9,662 nt of DNA, taken from contig JACUTX010000083.1 of the NCBI GenBank assembly GCA_014859615.1, positions 1 to 9,662 on the forward strand. Direction: 5' to 3'. Shown here piece after piece: positions 1 through 6,630 of this stretch; the first letter of the stretch is position 1, and the number at the start of each line of letters is the position of its first letter. The DNA comes from Desulfuromonadales bacterium. Its GTDB lineage: Bacteria; Desulfobacterota; Desulfuromonadia; Desulfuromonadales; UBA2294. Position numbers and translations under genes: made by a program. Below the pieces are notes generated by a model. That model was given only the letters and a program-made list of their open reading frames with translations, was not told where the DNA came from and did no database searches.

Positions 1-735
1 GATAACTCATCCGGTGTCAATCGCACCGAATACCGGGTTGATGGCGGCGATTGGCTTGTCTATTCCGACACCATCTACCTGCCTGAGTCTGGAGAGCATT
101 TAATCGAATACCTGAGCAGAGATCAGCTCGATCACGCTGAAGGGATAAAGCAGATCTCTTTGACGGTCGATGCTGCTGCGCCCCAGACCGATATCTCGGC
201 AGGAGATCCGCAATACGTCGGAACAGACGGAAAACTTTTCGTCAGCAGTCAAACCGCATTGCGTCTCACTGCGCTCGATCGACAGTCTGGAGTCGCCAGG
301 ACGGACTACAGTGTTGATGATGCTCTATGGACCGAATACCTCGGCCCATTTACCTTCGCTGTTTCAGGGGAGCATCAAGTCACTTATCGCAGCGTCGATT
401 ATCTCGGGAACGTTGAAATCGAGCGCCAGAAGATCGTTACGGTTGATAATATTGCTCCAACGACAAGCGTTCGCTTTGAGAATTCCAGTATCATTGATGG
501 CGACAATATCATTGTTTCCAGAGCGACGACTGTCGTGCTGGATGCATCGGACAACATGACAGCTGTTCTGGCGACCTATTTCAGTTTTGATGATCATGAT
601 TGGCAAGCATATGTCGGACCGATTCAGATGCAGGATCTGTTATCCGGTTACCATATTCTCAGCTATTACAGCATCGATTCTCTCGGTAATCAGGAGGTTG
701 TTCAGACTGCAACTCTTTATGTTGTCGAAGTCAGT
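1..735 (+). repeat. Three tandem OmpL47-type domain repeats (protein level)
   Basis: Three copies of about 90-92 residues each can be aligned by eye: roughly bases 1-190 (incomplete), 190-462 and 463-735. Shared positions are SGV..T.Y at the start of copies 1 and 2 (TAV..TY in copy 3), then a 'D..W..Y' motif, 'SGEH' or 'SGYH', an aromatic 'Y.S.D..GN.E' segment that is less clear in copy 1, and, in copies 1 and 2, a closing 'VD..AP'. The copies are well diverged in sequence, so this is an old domain array rather than a recent DNA duplication. More copies probably lie upstream of the window. Confidence 0.7.
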
Positions 736-2550
736 TCCGATACTGCGATCCTTCATGCTCCCCGGGTTTTGGTTTGGGCCGATGTTGATGGTCATGAAAA
801 GGATGACGACAACGACCACGATCATGATCGGGCATCAGACAAAAAGGATGATGATGACGACAAACGCCCGGACGAGCATCAGATCTCCAGAGAAGAACGC
901 TTGAAGAGACTTCTTGAATCGGCATTGGGTGGCGAAGCGCTTTATTCCACGGTCACTGCCGACAAAGAGGTCTTCAAAACTCTTTTCCGTTCCGGAATCT
1001 ACACTACAATTGTGGTCGTCGATGAACAACTCCCCTGGGGGGATGACTTGCGCCGTGAGCTTGTGGAGGCGGTCTATCGCGGGACCGGTCTGGTCTTTGT
1101 TGGCAAAGGGGATCTTTCTCATAAGGAAATCGCCGATATTCTTGGCGTCCATTACCGTGGATCGATGCCAGAAGGGGAGGACGACCGTTCTTTACAGCTC
1201 TTTGATAGCCCGGTTTCAAGCGCGACCATTCAGGGGTATGAAGGGCGGGTTTGGCGTACGGATCTGGCCGGAGGCGCTCTTGCGGGGATTATTCCCGGCA
1301 AGGAAGAGTGCCGGGGGATCTTTGCTGTCAGCCTGCACTATGCAACAGATCTGGTGCCGGGGCAGACATTTACGGCCACACTTTCTAACGGCAAAAAGCA
1401 CAAGGAATCGGTTGTGGATGTCGAAACACTCCTTGTAACATCAGGGGTGTTAGCCTTGGAAAATTCTTCTTCCGGAAGTTATTCCGGTGACCTTGCGATT
1501 GCGTCTGCACCCGATGGCGTGATCTTCACGATTCAATCCAATCACCGATATCTCGACGGAACTTATAACCTGTCGCTGGTCATTATGCAGCCAGACGGCA
1601 GCATAAAAAGGGTTTCACCCGTGTCGTTCAGGTCGGACTGTGAGGCGAGACCGCGAAAAGGTGTTGCCATCGGTTCATACGTCGTCTCTGCTGTTGAGGC
1701 TGATATGGAGAAAACGGAACCTGACATCCCGGTGCTGGTGATGAATCAGTACGGTGCTGGCAAGACGCTGTTTATTGCCTATGATCTGCTCGATGCAGCA
1801 GACGCTGAAGATTCTGTAGCTATTCAGACCGACCTGTTGAGAAATGCCGTTCAGCATGTTTCACCATCTCAGCAGCTCATTCTGGCTGGATCTGTCGCCT
1901 TGCTTCAGACTCAGATTGAGTTGTCAGGATTAAACGGTACCGTCCATATTTCTGAACTATTGGGTGACGGGCTGACTCATTTGCCGTTGTTTGACTTGAT
2001 CGGTTCACCACTCGACTATTCACTGCCGATGGACGAGGAGAGTGTCGAGGTGGTTTTCTCTTATTTTGTCAGGTTCAGCGATGAAGCAAAACAGTTTCAC
2101 AAACAGACCGAAGCTTATTTCGAATTACCAAACGGTCGTGCTTTTCTGGATAGCTTTACGACTCAATATACTATTGATGACGATTCTGGGCTGCTGCTGG
2201 ATAAGGCTTTGGCATGGGTCGATCAGAAATCTGCTGAACTGCCGGATGCATCCGATCTTTCCAGCCGGTGTGACCATGAAGATGATGAGCAGTCGGGTGA
2301 TGACCATGACCTGCATGGAGAGGAGGATGACGACGATGCTCATGCCGGTTTAAGCGAAATTCGGGATGAGCTGATTCAAATATCGACAATGTCGCTGTCG
2401 TCGAAACGCGACATTGAAAAAGTTATCAGCCGCGTTGTCAAGGTGATGCGGTATCTTGACAACTCTACGCTCCAAACGATTGAGATCAGGGACATCATGA
2501 GTCAATATCTCAGGATTGTTGAAAGTGGGTATTATTTTGTAACGGAATAA
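1..2550 (+). CDS. Large, probably secreted OmpL47-repeat protein with acidic linkers (5' partial)
   Basis: The reading frame is open from base 1, so the N-terminus, including any signal peptide, lies upstream. The visible part is 849 residues, ending in TAA. The TTG at 160 is only an internal codon, because the repeat pattern continues in frame before it. Residues 1 to about 245 hold three beta-rich repeats of the OmpL47 type, with SGV near 4 and 96 and a 'YRSVD-LGN-E' core in the second copy. An Asp/His/Lys-rich linker follows at 261-294. Next is an alpha/beta region that begins near 'RVLVWAD', contains hydrophobic strands such as 'TTIVVVDE' and 'GTGLVFVGKGD', and closes near 'YGAGKTLFIAYDLLD' at about 585-595. 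This resembles a class I glutamine amidotransferase/ThuA-type fold, but I see no clear catalytic Cys-His motif. A second acidic stretch lies at 757-781, followed by a helical tail. No transmembrane segment is visible. The function is unknown; a cell-surface or extracellular structural, adhesive or metal-binding role is inference. Confidence 0.85.
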   Translation, partial: DNSSGVNRTEYRVDGGDWLVYSDTIYLPESGEHLIEYLSRDQLDHAEGIKQISLTVDAAAPQTDISAGDPQYVGTDGKLFVSSQTALRLTALDRQSGVARTDYSVDDALWTEYLGPFTFAVSGEHQVTYRSVDYLGNVEIERQKIVTVDNIAPTTSVRFENSSIIDGDNIIVSRATTVVLDASDNMTAVLATYFSFDDHDWQAYVGPIQMQDLLSGYHILSYYSIDSLGNQEVVQTATLYVVEVSSDTAILHAPRVLVWADVDGHEKDDDNDHDHDRASDKKDDDDDKRPDEHQISREERLKRLLESALGGEALYSTVTADKEVFKTLFRSGIYTTIVVVDEQLPWGDDLRRELVEAVYRGTGLVFVGKGDLSHKEIADILGVHYRGSMPEGEDDRSLQLFDSPVSSATIQGYEGRVWRTDLAGGALAGIIPGKEECRGIFAVSLHYATDLVPGQTFTATLSNGKKHKESVVDVETLLVTSGVLALENSSSGSYSGDLAIASAPDGVIFTIQSNHRYLDGTYNLSLVIMQPDGSIKRVSPVSFRSDCEARPRKGVAIGSYVVSAVEADMEKTEPDIPVLVMNQYGAGKTLFIAYDLLDAADAEDSVAIQTDLLRNAVQHVSPSQQLILAGSVALLQTQIELSGLNGTVHISELLGDGLTHLPLFDLIGSPLDYSLPMDEESVEVVFSYFVRFSDEAKQFHKQTEAYFELPNGRAFLDSFTTQYTIDDDSGLLLDKALAWVDQKSAELPDASDLSSRCDHEDDEQSGDDHDLHGEEDDDDAHAGLSEIRDELIQISTMSLSSKRDIEKVISRVVKVMRYLDNSTLQTIEIRDIMSQYLRIVESGYYFVTE

Positions 2551-2553
2551 ATA

Positions 2554-2592
2554 TTCTCCTTTCATTGTCCGTTTCCATTTGGCAAAGGAGAA
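2554..2592 (+). terminator. Stem-loop just after the secreted-protein gene (possible terminator or 3' stabiliser)
   Basis: TTCTCCTTT at 2554-2562 pairs perfectly over 9 bp with AAAGGAGAA at 2584-2592, leaving a 21-base loop. It begins 3 bases after the stop codon. No run of T follows on the + strand, so it is not a canonical intrinsic terminator. It could protect the mRNA 3' end or act with Rho. The 3' arm contains a Shine-Dalgarno-like AAGGAG, but the nearest ATG, at 2600, opens only a two-codon frame. Confidence 0.35.
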
Positions 2593-2747
2593 GGGACCTA
2601 TGAACTAATGGCATCAAATAATGCCGTATGTTTGGACATTTTTTGCTTCATAACAAAATGCCAGGTTAATCTTTTTGGTCCTGTAAATCGACCGGCTAGG
2701 TCAGCTTCACTGGGAATCTTTGAACAGCCTACTCATAAAAATAAAAG

Positions 2748-2887
2748 GGGGAAGGATTGGACTCTTCACGCAAGTAGATTTTCGAATGGACCCGGCAAGA
2801 GAGACTGCCGGAACGCTCACTGGACGAGGCGTTGCGTCTTGGCGGAGCCGAGCCGAAATCATGACGACAACTGAATCCACTTTCCCC
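2748..2887 (+). ncRNA. Candidate structured RNA: closing helix around three tandem hairpins
   Basis: GGGGAA (2748-2753) pairs with TTCCCC (2882-2887), and GGATT (2754-2758) pairs with AATCC (2874-2878). Together they make an 11-bp helix with only a 3-base bulge (2879-2881). Inside lie three consecutive hairpins: CCGGCA/TGCCGG (2792-2797 with 2806-2811), AACGCT/GGCGTT (2812-2817 with 2828-2833) and CTTGGC/GCCGAG (2838-2843 with 2847-2852). Two of the hairpins use G-U pairs that exist only on the + strand, which favours + transcription. On the other strand the closing helix would be followed by a T-rich run, so the orientation is not settled. I match it to no riboswitch or RNA family I know, and I see no clear promoter directly upstream. 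It could be a structured untranslated region, a small RNA or a DNA-level element. Confidence 0.35.
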
Positions 2888-2973
2888 GCAGAGTCAATCG
2901 CGCATGATTTTTTGATCCTCAATGACAAAGGGTGATTGTCCAAATCCGAAGCGGATGATATTGCGATAAATAG

Positions 2974-3002
2974 TTGACATCGTCGCTGTTCTCAGGGATA
3001 GT
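2974..3002 (+). promoter_or_regulatory. Sigma-70-type promoter for the small RNA candidate
   Basis: A perfect -35 box TTGACA (2974-2979) is followed by exactly 17 bases and a -10 box GATAGT (2997-3002; 4 of 6 consensus, keeping the central ATA and the final T). Transcription would start near 3008-3010. A small hairpin, ATCCG-AAG-CGGAT (2944-2956), lies just upstream and could be a regulator site, but that is speculative. Confidence 0.6.
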
Positions 3003-3008
3003 GCTCTT

Positions 3009-3179
3009 CCTGCGTGCTGGTTGTCAGGAAACACAAAAAGACAAAAAAGGGCGCGCTGCAATATCCAAGGATGTAGAGATGTTTTGTTGTATTCGGTGAA
3101 GAACGCCCGGACAGGGTCGAATGCTGCGGGTTTTGTCTTTCATCTTTAACGGTCACAACTTGATACAGCCCGCTTTTTT
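3009..3179 (+). ncRNA. Candidate small RNA, about 170 nt, 6S-like architecture
   Basis: The start is inferred from the promoter at 2974-3002 and the end from the U tract at 3174-3179. The two ends can pair: GCGTGCTG (3012-3019) with CAGCCCGC (3166-3173), 7 of 8 pairs. A perfect 10-bp helix follows, AAAGACAAAA (3037-3046) with TTTTGTCTTT (3131-3140), leaving single-stranded stretches of 17 and 25 bases between the two helices. Inside is an irregular hairpin built from GGGCG/CGCCC (3049-3053 with 3104-3108) and a weaker inner helix. Closing stem, asymmetric internal bubble, long terminal arm and length near 170 nt are the plan of 6S RNA, which binds RNA polymerase. The segment ATACAGCCCGC near the 3' end resembles the corresponding end of enterobacterial 6S RNA. 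The A/U-rich second helix is less typical, so the 6S identity is tentative. The existence of a discrete transcript is better supported. Confidence 0.5.
3126..3179 (+). terminator. Rho-independent terminator of the small RNA candidate
   Basis: GCGGGTTTTGTC (3126-3137) pairs with GATACAGCCCGC (3162-3173) over 12 positions with one mismatch and two G-U pairs, and six T follow immediately (3174-3179). Each arm can instead pair with the 5' half of the RNA (3012-3019 or 3037-3046), so terminator and full-length folds are mutually exclusive. Confidence 0.6.
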
Positions 3180-3224
3180 CACAATTTTTTTCTAACTTTT
3201 TAATAAGTCGGAATTGAGTCGTGG

Positions 3225-3267
3225 GTCGGGCTTTTTTATTTTTTGAGGATCTGTTAGCCCGATTTTT
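3225..3267 (+). terminator. Second terminator-like hairpin upstream of tRNA-Leu
   Basis: TCGGGCT (3226-3232) pairs perfectly with AGCCCGA (3256-3262), extended by a G-T pair (3225/3263), and TTTTT follows. The loop itself begins with TTTTTTATTTTTT. The left arm CGGGCT can also pair with the AGCCCG at 3167-3172, in which case the T-rich run in the loop becomes the termination tract. It probably insulates the tRNA-Leu–tig transcript from upstream transcription. Confidence 0.5.
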
Positions 3268-3270
3268 AAT
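3243..3270 (+). promoter_or_regulatory. Possible promoter for tRNA-Leu and the tig operon
   Basis: TTGAGG (3243-3248; 4 of 6 to the -35 consensus), a 16-base spacer and TTTAAT (3265-3270; 5 of 6 to the -10 consensus) would start transcription near 3277, about 10 bases before tRNA-Leu. It overlaps the terminator hairpin. I see no better promoter for tRNA-Leu or, downstream of the tRNA, for tig. Confidence 0.3.
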
Positions 3271-3287
3271 AACGACTTTATTTGTTC

Positions 3288-3371
3288 GCGAGTGTGGCGG
3301 AATTGGCAGACGCGCTAGATTTAGGATCTAGTGTCCATGACGTGGGAGTTCGAGTCTCCCCACTCGCACCA
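3288..3371 (+). tRNA. tRNA-Leu (anticodon UAG)
   Basis: The acceptor arm GCGAGTG (3288-3294) pairs with CACTCGC (3361-3367). The discriminator A and an encoded CCA follow (3368-3371). The anticodon stem CTAGA/TCTAG (3315-3319 with 3327-3331) encloses a seven-base loop with anticodon TAG at 3322-3324, which reads CUA and other CUN leucine codons. A long variable arm, as expected for the class II tRNA-Leu, lies between the anticodon and T arms. No terminator separates it from tig 52 bases downstream, so tRNA and mRNA may be made as one transcript and separated by tRNA 3' processing. Confidence 0.97.
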
Positions 3372-3423
3372 ACTTTTTCGACGATATAAATAGAAACCTA
3401 AAAAAAACCAAAAGGGGCAAAAG

Positions 3424-4746
3424 ATGGACGTTCAGGTTCAGGATATCAGTACAATTCGTAAACAGCTCACTTTCTCTATCCCTGCGGAGCAGGTCGATAC
3501 AGAAATTGCCAACGCCTATAAAAAGCTGGCCAAGACCGCAAAGATCAAAGGTTTTCGTCCGGGGAAGATCCCGAAAAATATTCTGGAACGGCACTATGAA
3601 CCGCAAATGCAGGAGCAGGTTGCCGGCAAGCTGATTAACGACAGTTATTTCAAGGCGTTGGTTGACCATAAAATTCCCGCAATTTCTCATCCTGACATTA
3701 CTGAAAGTGGTGACGTGGCGATCGGTCAGTCGTTTGCTTATACGGCTGAGGTTGAAATCAAGCCGGAGATCGAAGTGAAAGATTATACCGACCTGAAACT
3801 GGAACGCGAAAAATTTGTAGCTGACCCGAAGGCTATCGACAAGAAAATCGAGGAGATGCAGGCCTCCCGCTCTGTGCTGGAAGTGAGCAAGCGCAAGATT
3901 GCCCGGGAAGGTGATTTTGCCCTGATCGATTTTGAAGGGTTTGTTGATGGGGTCCCGTTTGCCGGTGGTAAGGGCGAAGATCACGAACTGGAACTCGGCT
4001 CCGGCTCTTTTATTCCGGGCTTTGAAGACCAGGTTGTCGGTATGAAACGGGATCAGGAAAAAGAGATCAGTGTCACGTTTCCAGAAGAGTATGGCAGTGC
4101 AGATCTTGCCGGTAAACCGGCGACCTTCAAGGTGTTGTTGAAAGAGATCAAGGAGAAGAGTCTGCCGAAACTCGATGATGAATTCGCCAAAGGGTTCGGG
4201 ATGGATTCGGTTGAACAGATTCGCACTAAGCTCGACGAATCTTACCAGGTTCAGGAGAAGGCGAGGATTGAAAACGATCTGCGTGAACGTCTGATAAATA
4301 TGCTGATCGAAAAAAATCCGTGTGAAGTCCCTGAGGTGATGGTTGCCGACCAGCTCGAATATATGCTTGGCAATATTCGTTCCCGGATGCAGCAGCAGGG
4401 GATCAGCATGGAGATGCTCGGTATGAACGAGGAGTCGTTCGGTGTCATGTACCGGGATACTGCTGTCAGTCAGGTGCGGGGGAGTCTGATTCTTGAGGCG
4501 GTCGCTCGTCAGGAGGGGATAACGCTCGAAGATGATGATCTTGATACGAAACTGGCGGAGATCGCAACCATGTCGAATGCTCCGTTGGAGACGGTTAAAA
4601 ATTATTACGCCAAACCCGAGGCGAGGCAGGGGCTGCTGGCACAGATTATTGAAGAGAAGACCCTCACCTTTTTGTTGAGTCAATCGACGATCAAGGATGT
4701 GGCGAAAGAAAAATTAAATCCTGAGGATAAAAAAGAGAAGGAGTAA
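3424..4746 (+). CDS. tig: Trigger factor, ribosome-associated chaperone and prolyl isomerase
   Basis: This 440-residue protein is close to the usual family length of about 430. Trigger factor sits at the ribosomal exit tunnel and shields nascent chains; its FKBP-type domain catalyses cis-trans isomerisation of prolyl bonds. The ribosome-docking motif GFRPGKIP is at residues 43-50, the same place as in E. coli. The FKBP-like domain runs from about 160 to 245 (DFALIDFEGFVDG, GSFIPGFEDQVVG, FPEEYGSADLAGK). The remaining C-terminal half is the helical substrate-binding domain, ending in a charged Lys/Glu tail. The ATG at 3424 is preceded by AAAGGGGC as Shine-Dalgarno sequence. It is the first protein gene of the cluster, and its stop lies 3 bases before clpP. 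Confidence 0.97.
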   Translation: MDVQVQDISTIRKQLTFSIPAEQVDTEIANAYKKLAKTAKIKGFRPGKIPKNILERHYEPQMQEQVAGKLINDSYFKALVDHKIPAISHPDITESGDVAIGQSFAYTAEVEIKPEIEVKDYTDLKLEREKFVADPKAIDKKIEEMQASRSVLEVSKRKIAREGDFALIDFEGFVDGVPFAGGKGEDHELELGSGSFIPGFEDQVVGMKRDQEKEISVTFPEEYGSADLAGKPATFKVLLKEIKEKSLPKLDDEFAKGFGMDSVEQIRTKLDESYQVQEKARIENDLRERLINMLIEKNPCEVPEVMVADQLEYMLGNIRSRMQQQGISMEMLGMNEESFGVMYRDTAVSQVRGSLILEAVARQEGITLEDDDLDTKLAEIATMSNAPLETVKNYYAKPEARQGLLAQIIEEKTLTFLLSQSTIKDVAKEKLNPEDKKEKE

Positions 4747-4749
4747 CAG

Positions 4750-5334
4750 ATGACTCTTGTCCCGATGGTTGTTGAGCAGACGGGTCGTGGCGAGCGCGCC
4801 TACGATATCTATTCGCGTCTGTTAAAAGACCGGATTATCTTTCTCGGTGGCCCGATTGATGACCACGTTGCCGATCTGATCATTGCACAGCTGTTGTTTC
4901 TTGAAGCAGAAGACCCGGAGAAGGATATTCATCTTTATGTCAATTCGCCCGGCGGGGTTGTAACCGCCGGTATGGCGATCTATGATACGATGCAGTATCT
5001 GAAGTCGCCGGTCTCGACGATCTGTGTCGGTCAGGCTGCGAGCATGGGGGCGCTGCTGTTGGCAGCCGGTGAGCCGGGTAAGCGGTTCAGTCTCCCGCAC
5101 TCGCGGATCATGATTCATCAGCCTTTGGGCGGTTTTCAGGGGCAGGCAAGTGATATCAGTATCCATGCGCAGGAGATTCTGCGGATGCGTGAAAGTCTCA
5201 ATAAGATTCTAGCCCTGCATACCGGCCAAAAGTTTGATAGAATTGCGGTAGATACTGAGCGCGATTTCTTCATGGGGAGCGCAGCCGCCAAGGAGTATGG
5301 TATTGTCGACGGTATTGTTGAACGTAAATCCTGA
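4750..5334 (+). CDS. clpP: ATP-dependent Clp protease proteolytic subunit
   Basis: The product is a 194-residue serine peptidase (MEROPS family S14) that forms the two-ring, 14-subunit degradation chamber used by ClpX and other Clp ATPases. The catalytic triad is Ser98 in GQAASMGA, His123 in MIHQP and Asp172 in DTERDFFM. The handle-region motif and the NSPGG oxyanion loop (65-69) are intact. The ATG at 4750 has AAGGAG at 4738-4743, which overlaps the end of tig, so the two genes are probably translationally coupled. Residue 2 aligns with the first residue of mature E. coli ClpP, so this protein appears to have no long propeptide. clpX follows after 14 bases, which fits a ClpXP unit made together. 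Confidence 0.98.
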   Translation: MTLVPMVVEQTGRGERAYDIYSRLLKDRIIFLGGPIDDHVADLIIAQLLFLEAEDPEKDIHLYVNSPGGVVTAGMAIYDTMQYLKSPVSTICVGQAASMGALLLAAGEPGKRFSLPHSRIMIHQPLGGFQGQASDISIHAQEILRMRESLNKILALHTGQKFDRIAVDTERDFFMGSAAAKEYGIVDGIVERKS

Positions 5335-5348
5335 AGAGGAGGTTTGTT

Positions 5349-6596
5349 GTGAGTCAAAATGACGAAACAGGAACCTTGAACTGTTCCTTTTGTGGAAAAG
5401 TGCAGGAAGAGGTTAAAAAGCTGATCGCAGGGCCTTCGGTCTATATCTGTGATGAATGTATTGACCTCTGTCGTGATATTATCTCCGAAGAGGCAAAGCT
5501 TGAAGTCGCCGCTGAAGGGGCGATGGAGCGTCTGCCAAAACCGGTCGAAATCAAGGAGATTCTTGACGATTATGTCGTCGGTCAGGAGCGGGCTAAAAGA
5601 GTTCTGGCGGTGGCGGTCTATAATCATTACAAACGGATTGAAAACACCGGTAAGACCGGCGATGTTGAGGTGCAAAAGAGTAATATTCTCCTGCTTGGTC
5701 CGACCGGAAGCGGTAAAACCTTATTGGCCCAGACTCTGGCAAAACTGCTTAATGTCCCGTTTGCGATTGCAGATGCGACTAATCTGACTGAAGCCGGTTA
5801 CGTTGGGGAGGATGTCGAAAACATCATCCTGGCTCTTCTTCAGGCGGCTGATTATGATCTGGAGCTGGCACAGCGCGGGATCATCTATATCGATGAGGTC
5901 GATAAAATCGCCCGCAAGGTCGATTCACCATCGATCACCCGCGACGTCTCAGGAGAAGGGGTGCAGCAGGCTCTGCTCAAGATTATTGAAGGGACGACAG
6001 CCAGTGTTCCGCCTAAAGGGGGGCGCAAGCATCCCCAGCAGGAGTTTCTTAAAGTCGATACCACCAATATCCTCTTTATCTGCGGCGGTGCTTTTTCGGG
6101 TCTGGAATCGATTGTCAGCCAGAGAATCGGTGCAAAGAGCATGGGCTTTGGTGCGAATTTGCAGCAGGTTAAAGAGCAGAATGTCGGCGAGCTGCTCCTT
6201 CAGGCTGAGCCGGGCGATCTGCTCAAATATGGTCTGATTCCTGAGTTTATCGGTCGTTTGCCGGTTGTTGCAACTCTGGAAGAGCTCGACAGTGATGCAC
6301 TGGTTCAGATTTTGACGGAACCGAAAAATGCTCTGGTCAAGCAGTATAAAAAACTGTTCGATATGGATGGCGTGAATCTGAAATTCACTGATGGCGCATT
6401 GCTGGCGATTGCGACCGAAGCGCTGAAGCGTAAGACCGGTGCCCGTGGTCTCAGGTCGATCATTGAAAACGCGATGCTGGATGTGATGTATGACATCCCG
6501 TCTCAGGACAGGGTTCAGGAAGTTGTGATCAACGAAGATGTTATTTACAACCGGGCGGCTCCGATTGTTATTTACGAGGTAGCCGAATCGGCTTGA
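5349..6596 (+). CDS. clpX: ATP-dependent Clp protease ATP-binding subunit ClpX
   Basis: ClpX is a AAA+ hexamer that unfolds tagged or native substrates and feeds them into ClpP. The product has 415 residues (E. coli 424). A four-cysteine zinc domain uses Cys12, 15, 34 and 37 and handles dimerisation and adaptor binding. Walker A GPTGSGKT is at 117-124 and Walker B ends in Asp182-Glu183. Pore loop GYVG lies at 150-153, the RKH loop at 226-228 and the sensor-2 GAR motif at 364-366. The ClpP-docking loop reads MGF at 265-267 where E. coli has IGF, a conservative change. The start is GTG at 5349, chosen because AGAGGAGG (5335-5342) stands at good spacing and the zinc domain then has its usual offset. 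It lies 14 bases after clpP and 34 before lon. Confidence 0.98.
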   Translation: MSQNDETGTLNCSFCGKVQEEVKKLIAGPSVYICDECIDLCRDIISEEAKLEVAAEGAMERLPKPVEIKEILDDYVVGQERAKRVLAVAVYNHYKRIENTGKTGDVEVQKSNILLLGPTGSGKTLLAQTLAKLLNVPFAIADATNLTEAGYVGEDVENIILALLQAADYDLELAQRGIIYIDEVDKIARKVDSPSITRDVSGEGVQQALLKIIEGTTASVPPKGGRKHPQQEFLKVDTTNILFICGGAFSGLESIVSQRIGAKSMGFGANLQQVKEQNVGELLLQAEPGDLLKYGLIPEFIGRLPVVATLEELDSDALVQILTEPKNALVKQYKKLFDMDGVNLKFTDGALLAIATEALKRKTGARGLRSIIENAMLDVMYDIPSQDRVQEVVINEDVIYNRAAPIVIYEVAESA

Positions 6597-6630
6597 TACA
6601 CACTTTCCCTGACCAGAAACTGATATATAA

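Noticed and set aside
2608..2874. 88-codon + strand frame starting ATG after the first stem-loop
   Set aside because: It has irregular composition, resembles no family I know and runs through the structured 2748-2887 element. The Shine-Dalgarno-like sequence before it is 15 or more bases away.
2707..2943. Overlapping short frames on both strands (+ 2720-2935, - 2707-2943)
   Set aside because: Neither has a ribosome-binding site at good spacing, neither resembles a known protein, and three competing frames over the same bases suggest chance openness around conserved RNA structure.
3385..3390. TATAAA as a -10 box for a separate tig promoter
   Set aside because: The position for a -35 box falls in the 3' end of tRNA-Leu and has no resemblance to TTGACA.
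3328..4683. Long open frame of 451 codons on the - strand opposite trigger factor
   Set aside because: It is a shadow of tig. Its N-terminal and C-terminal character comes from antisense tig codons and antisense tRNA-Leu (the 'RVGRLELPRHGH' ending is a well-known false product of tRNA genes).
6592..6630. Heat-shock (sigma-32) or sigma-70 promoter directly before lon
   Set aside because: CTTGATA looks like a -35 box, but no CCCCAT-type box lies at the right distance and the TATATA just before the ATG is about 25 bases away, which is too far. It would also start transcription inside the gene.
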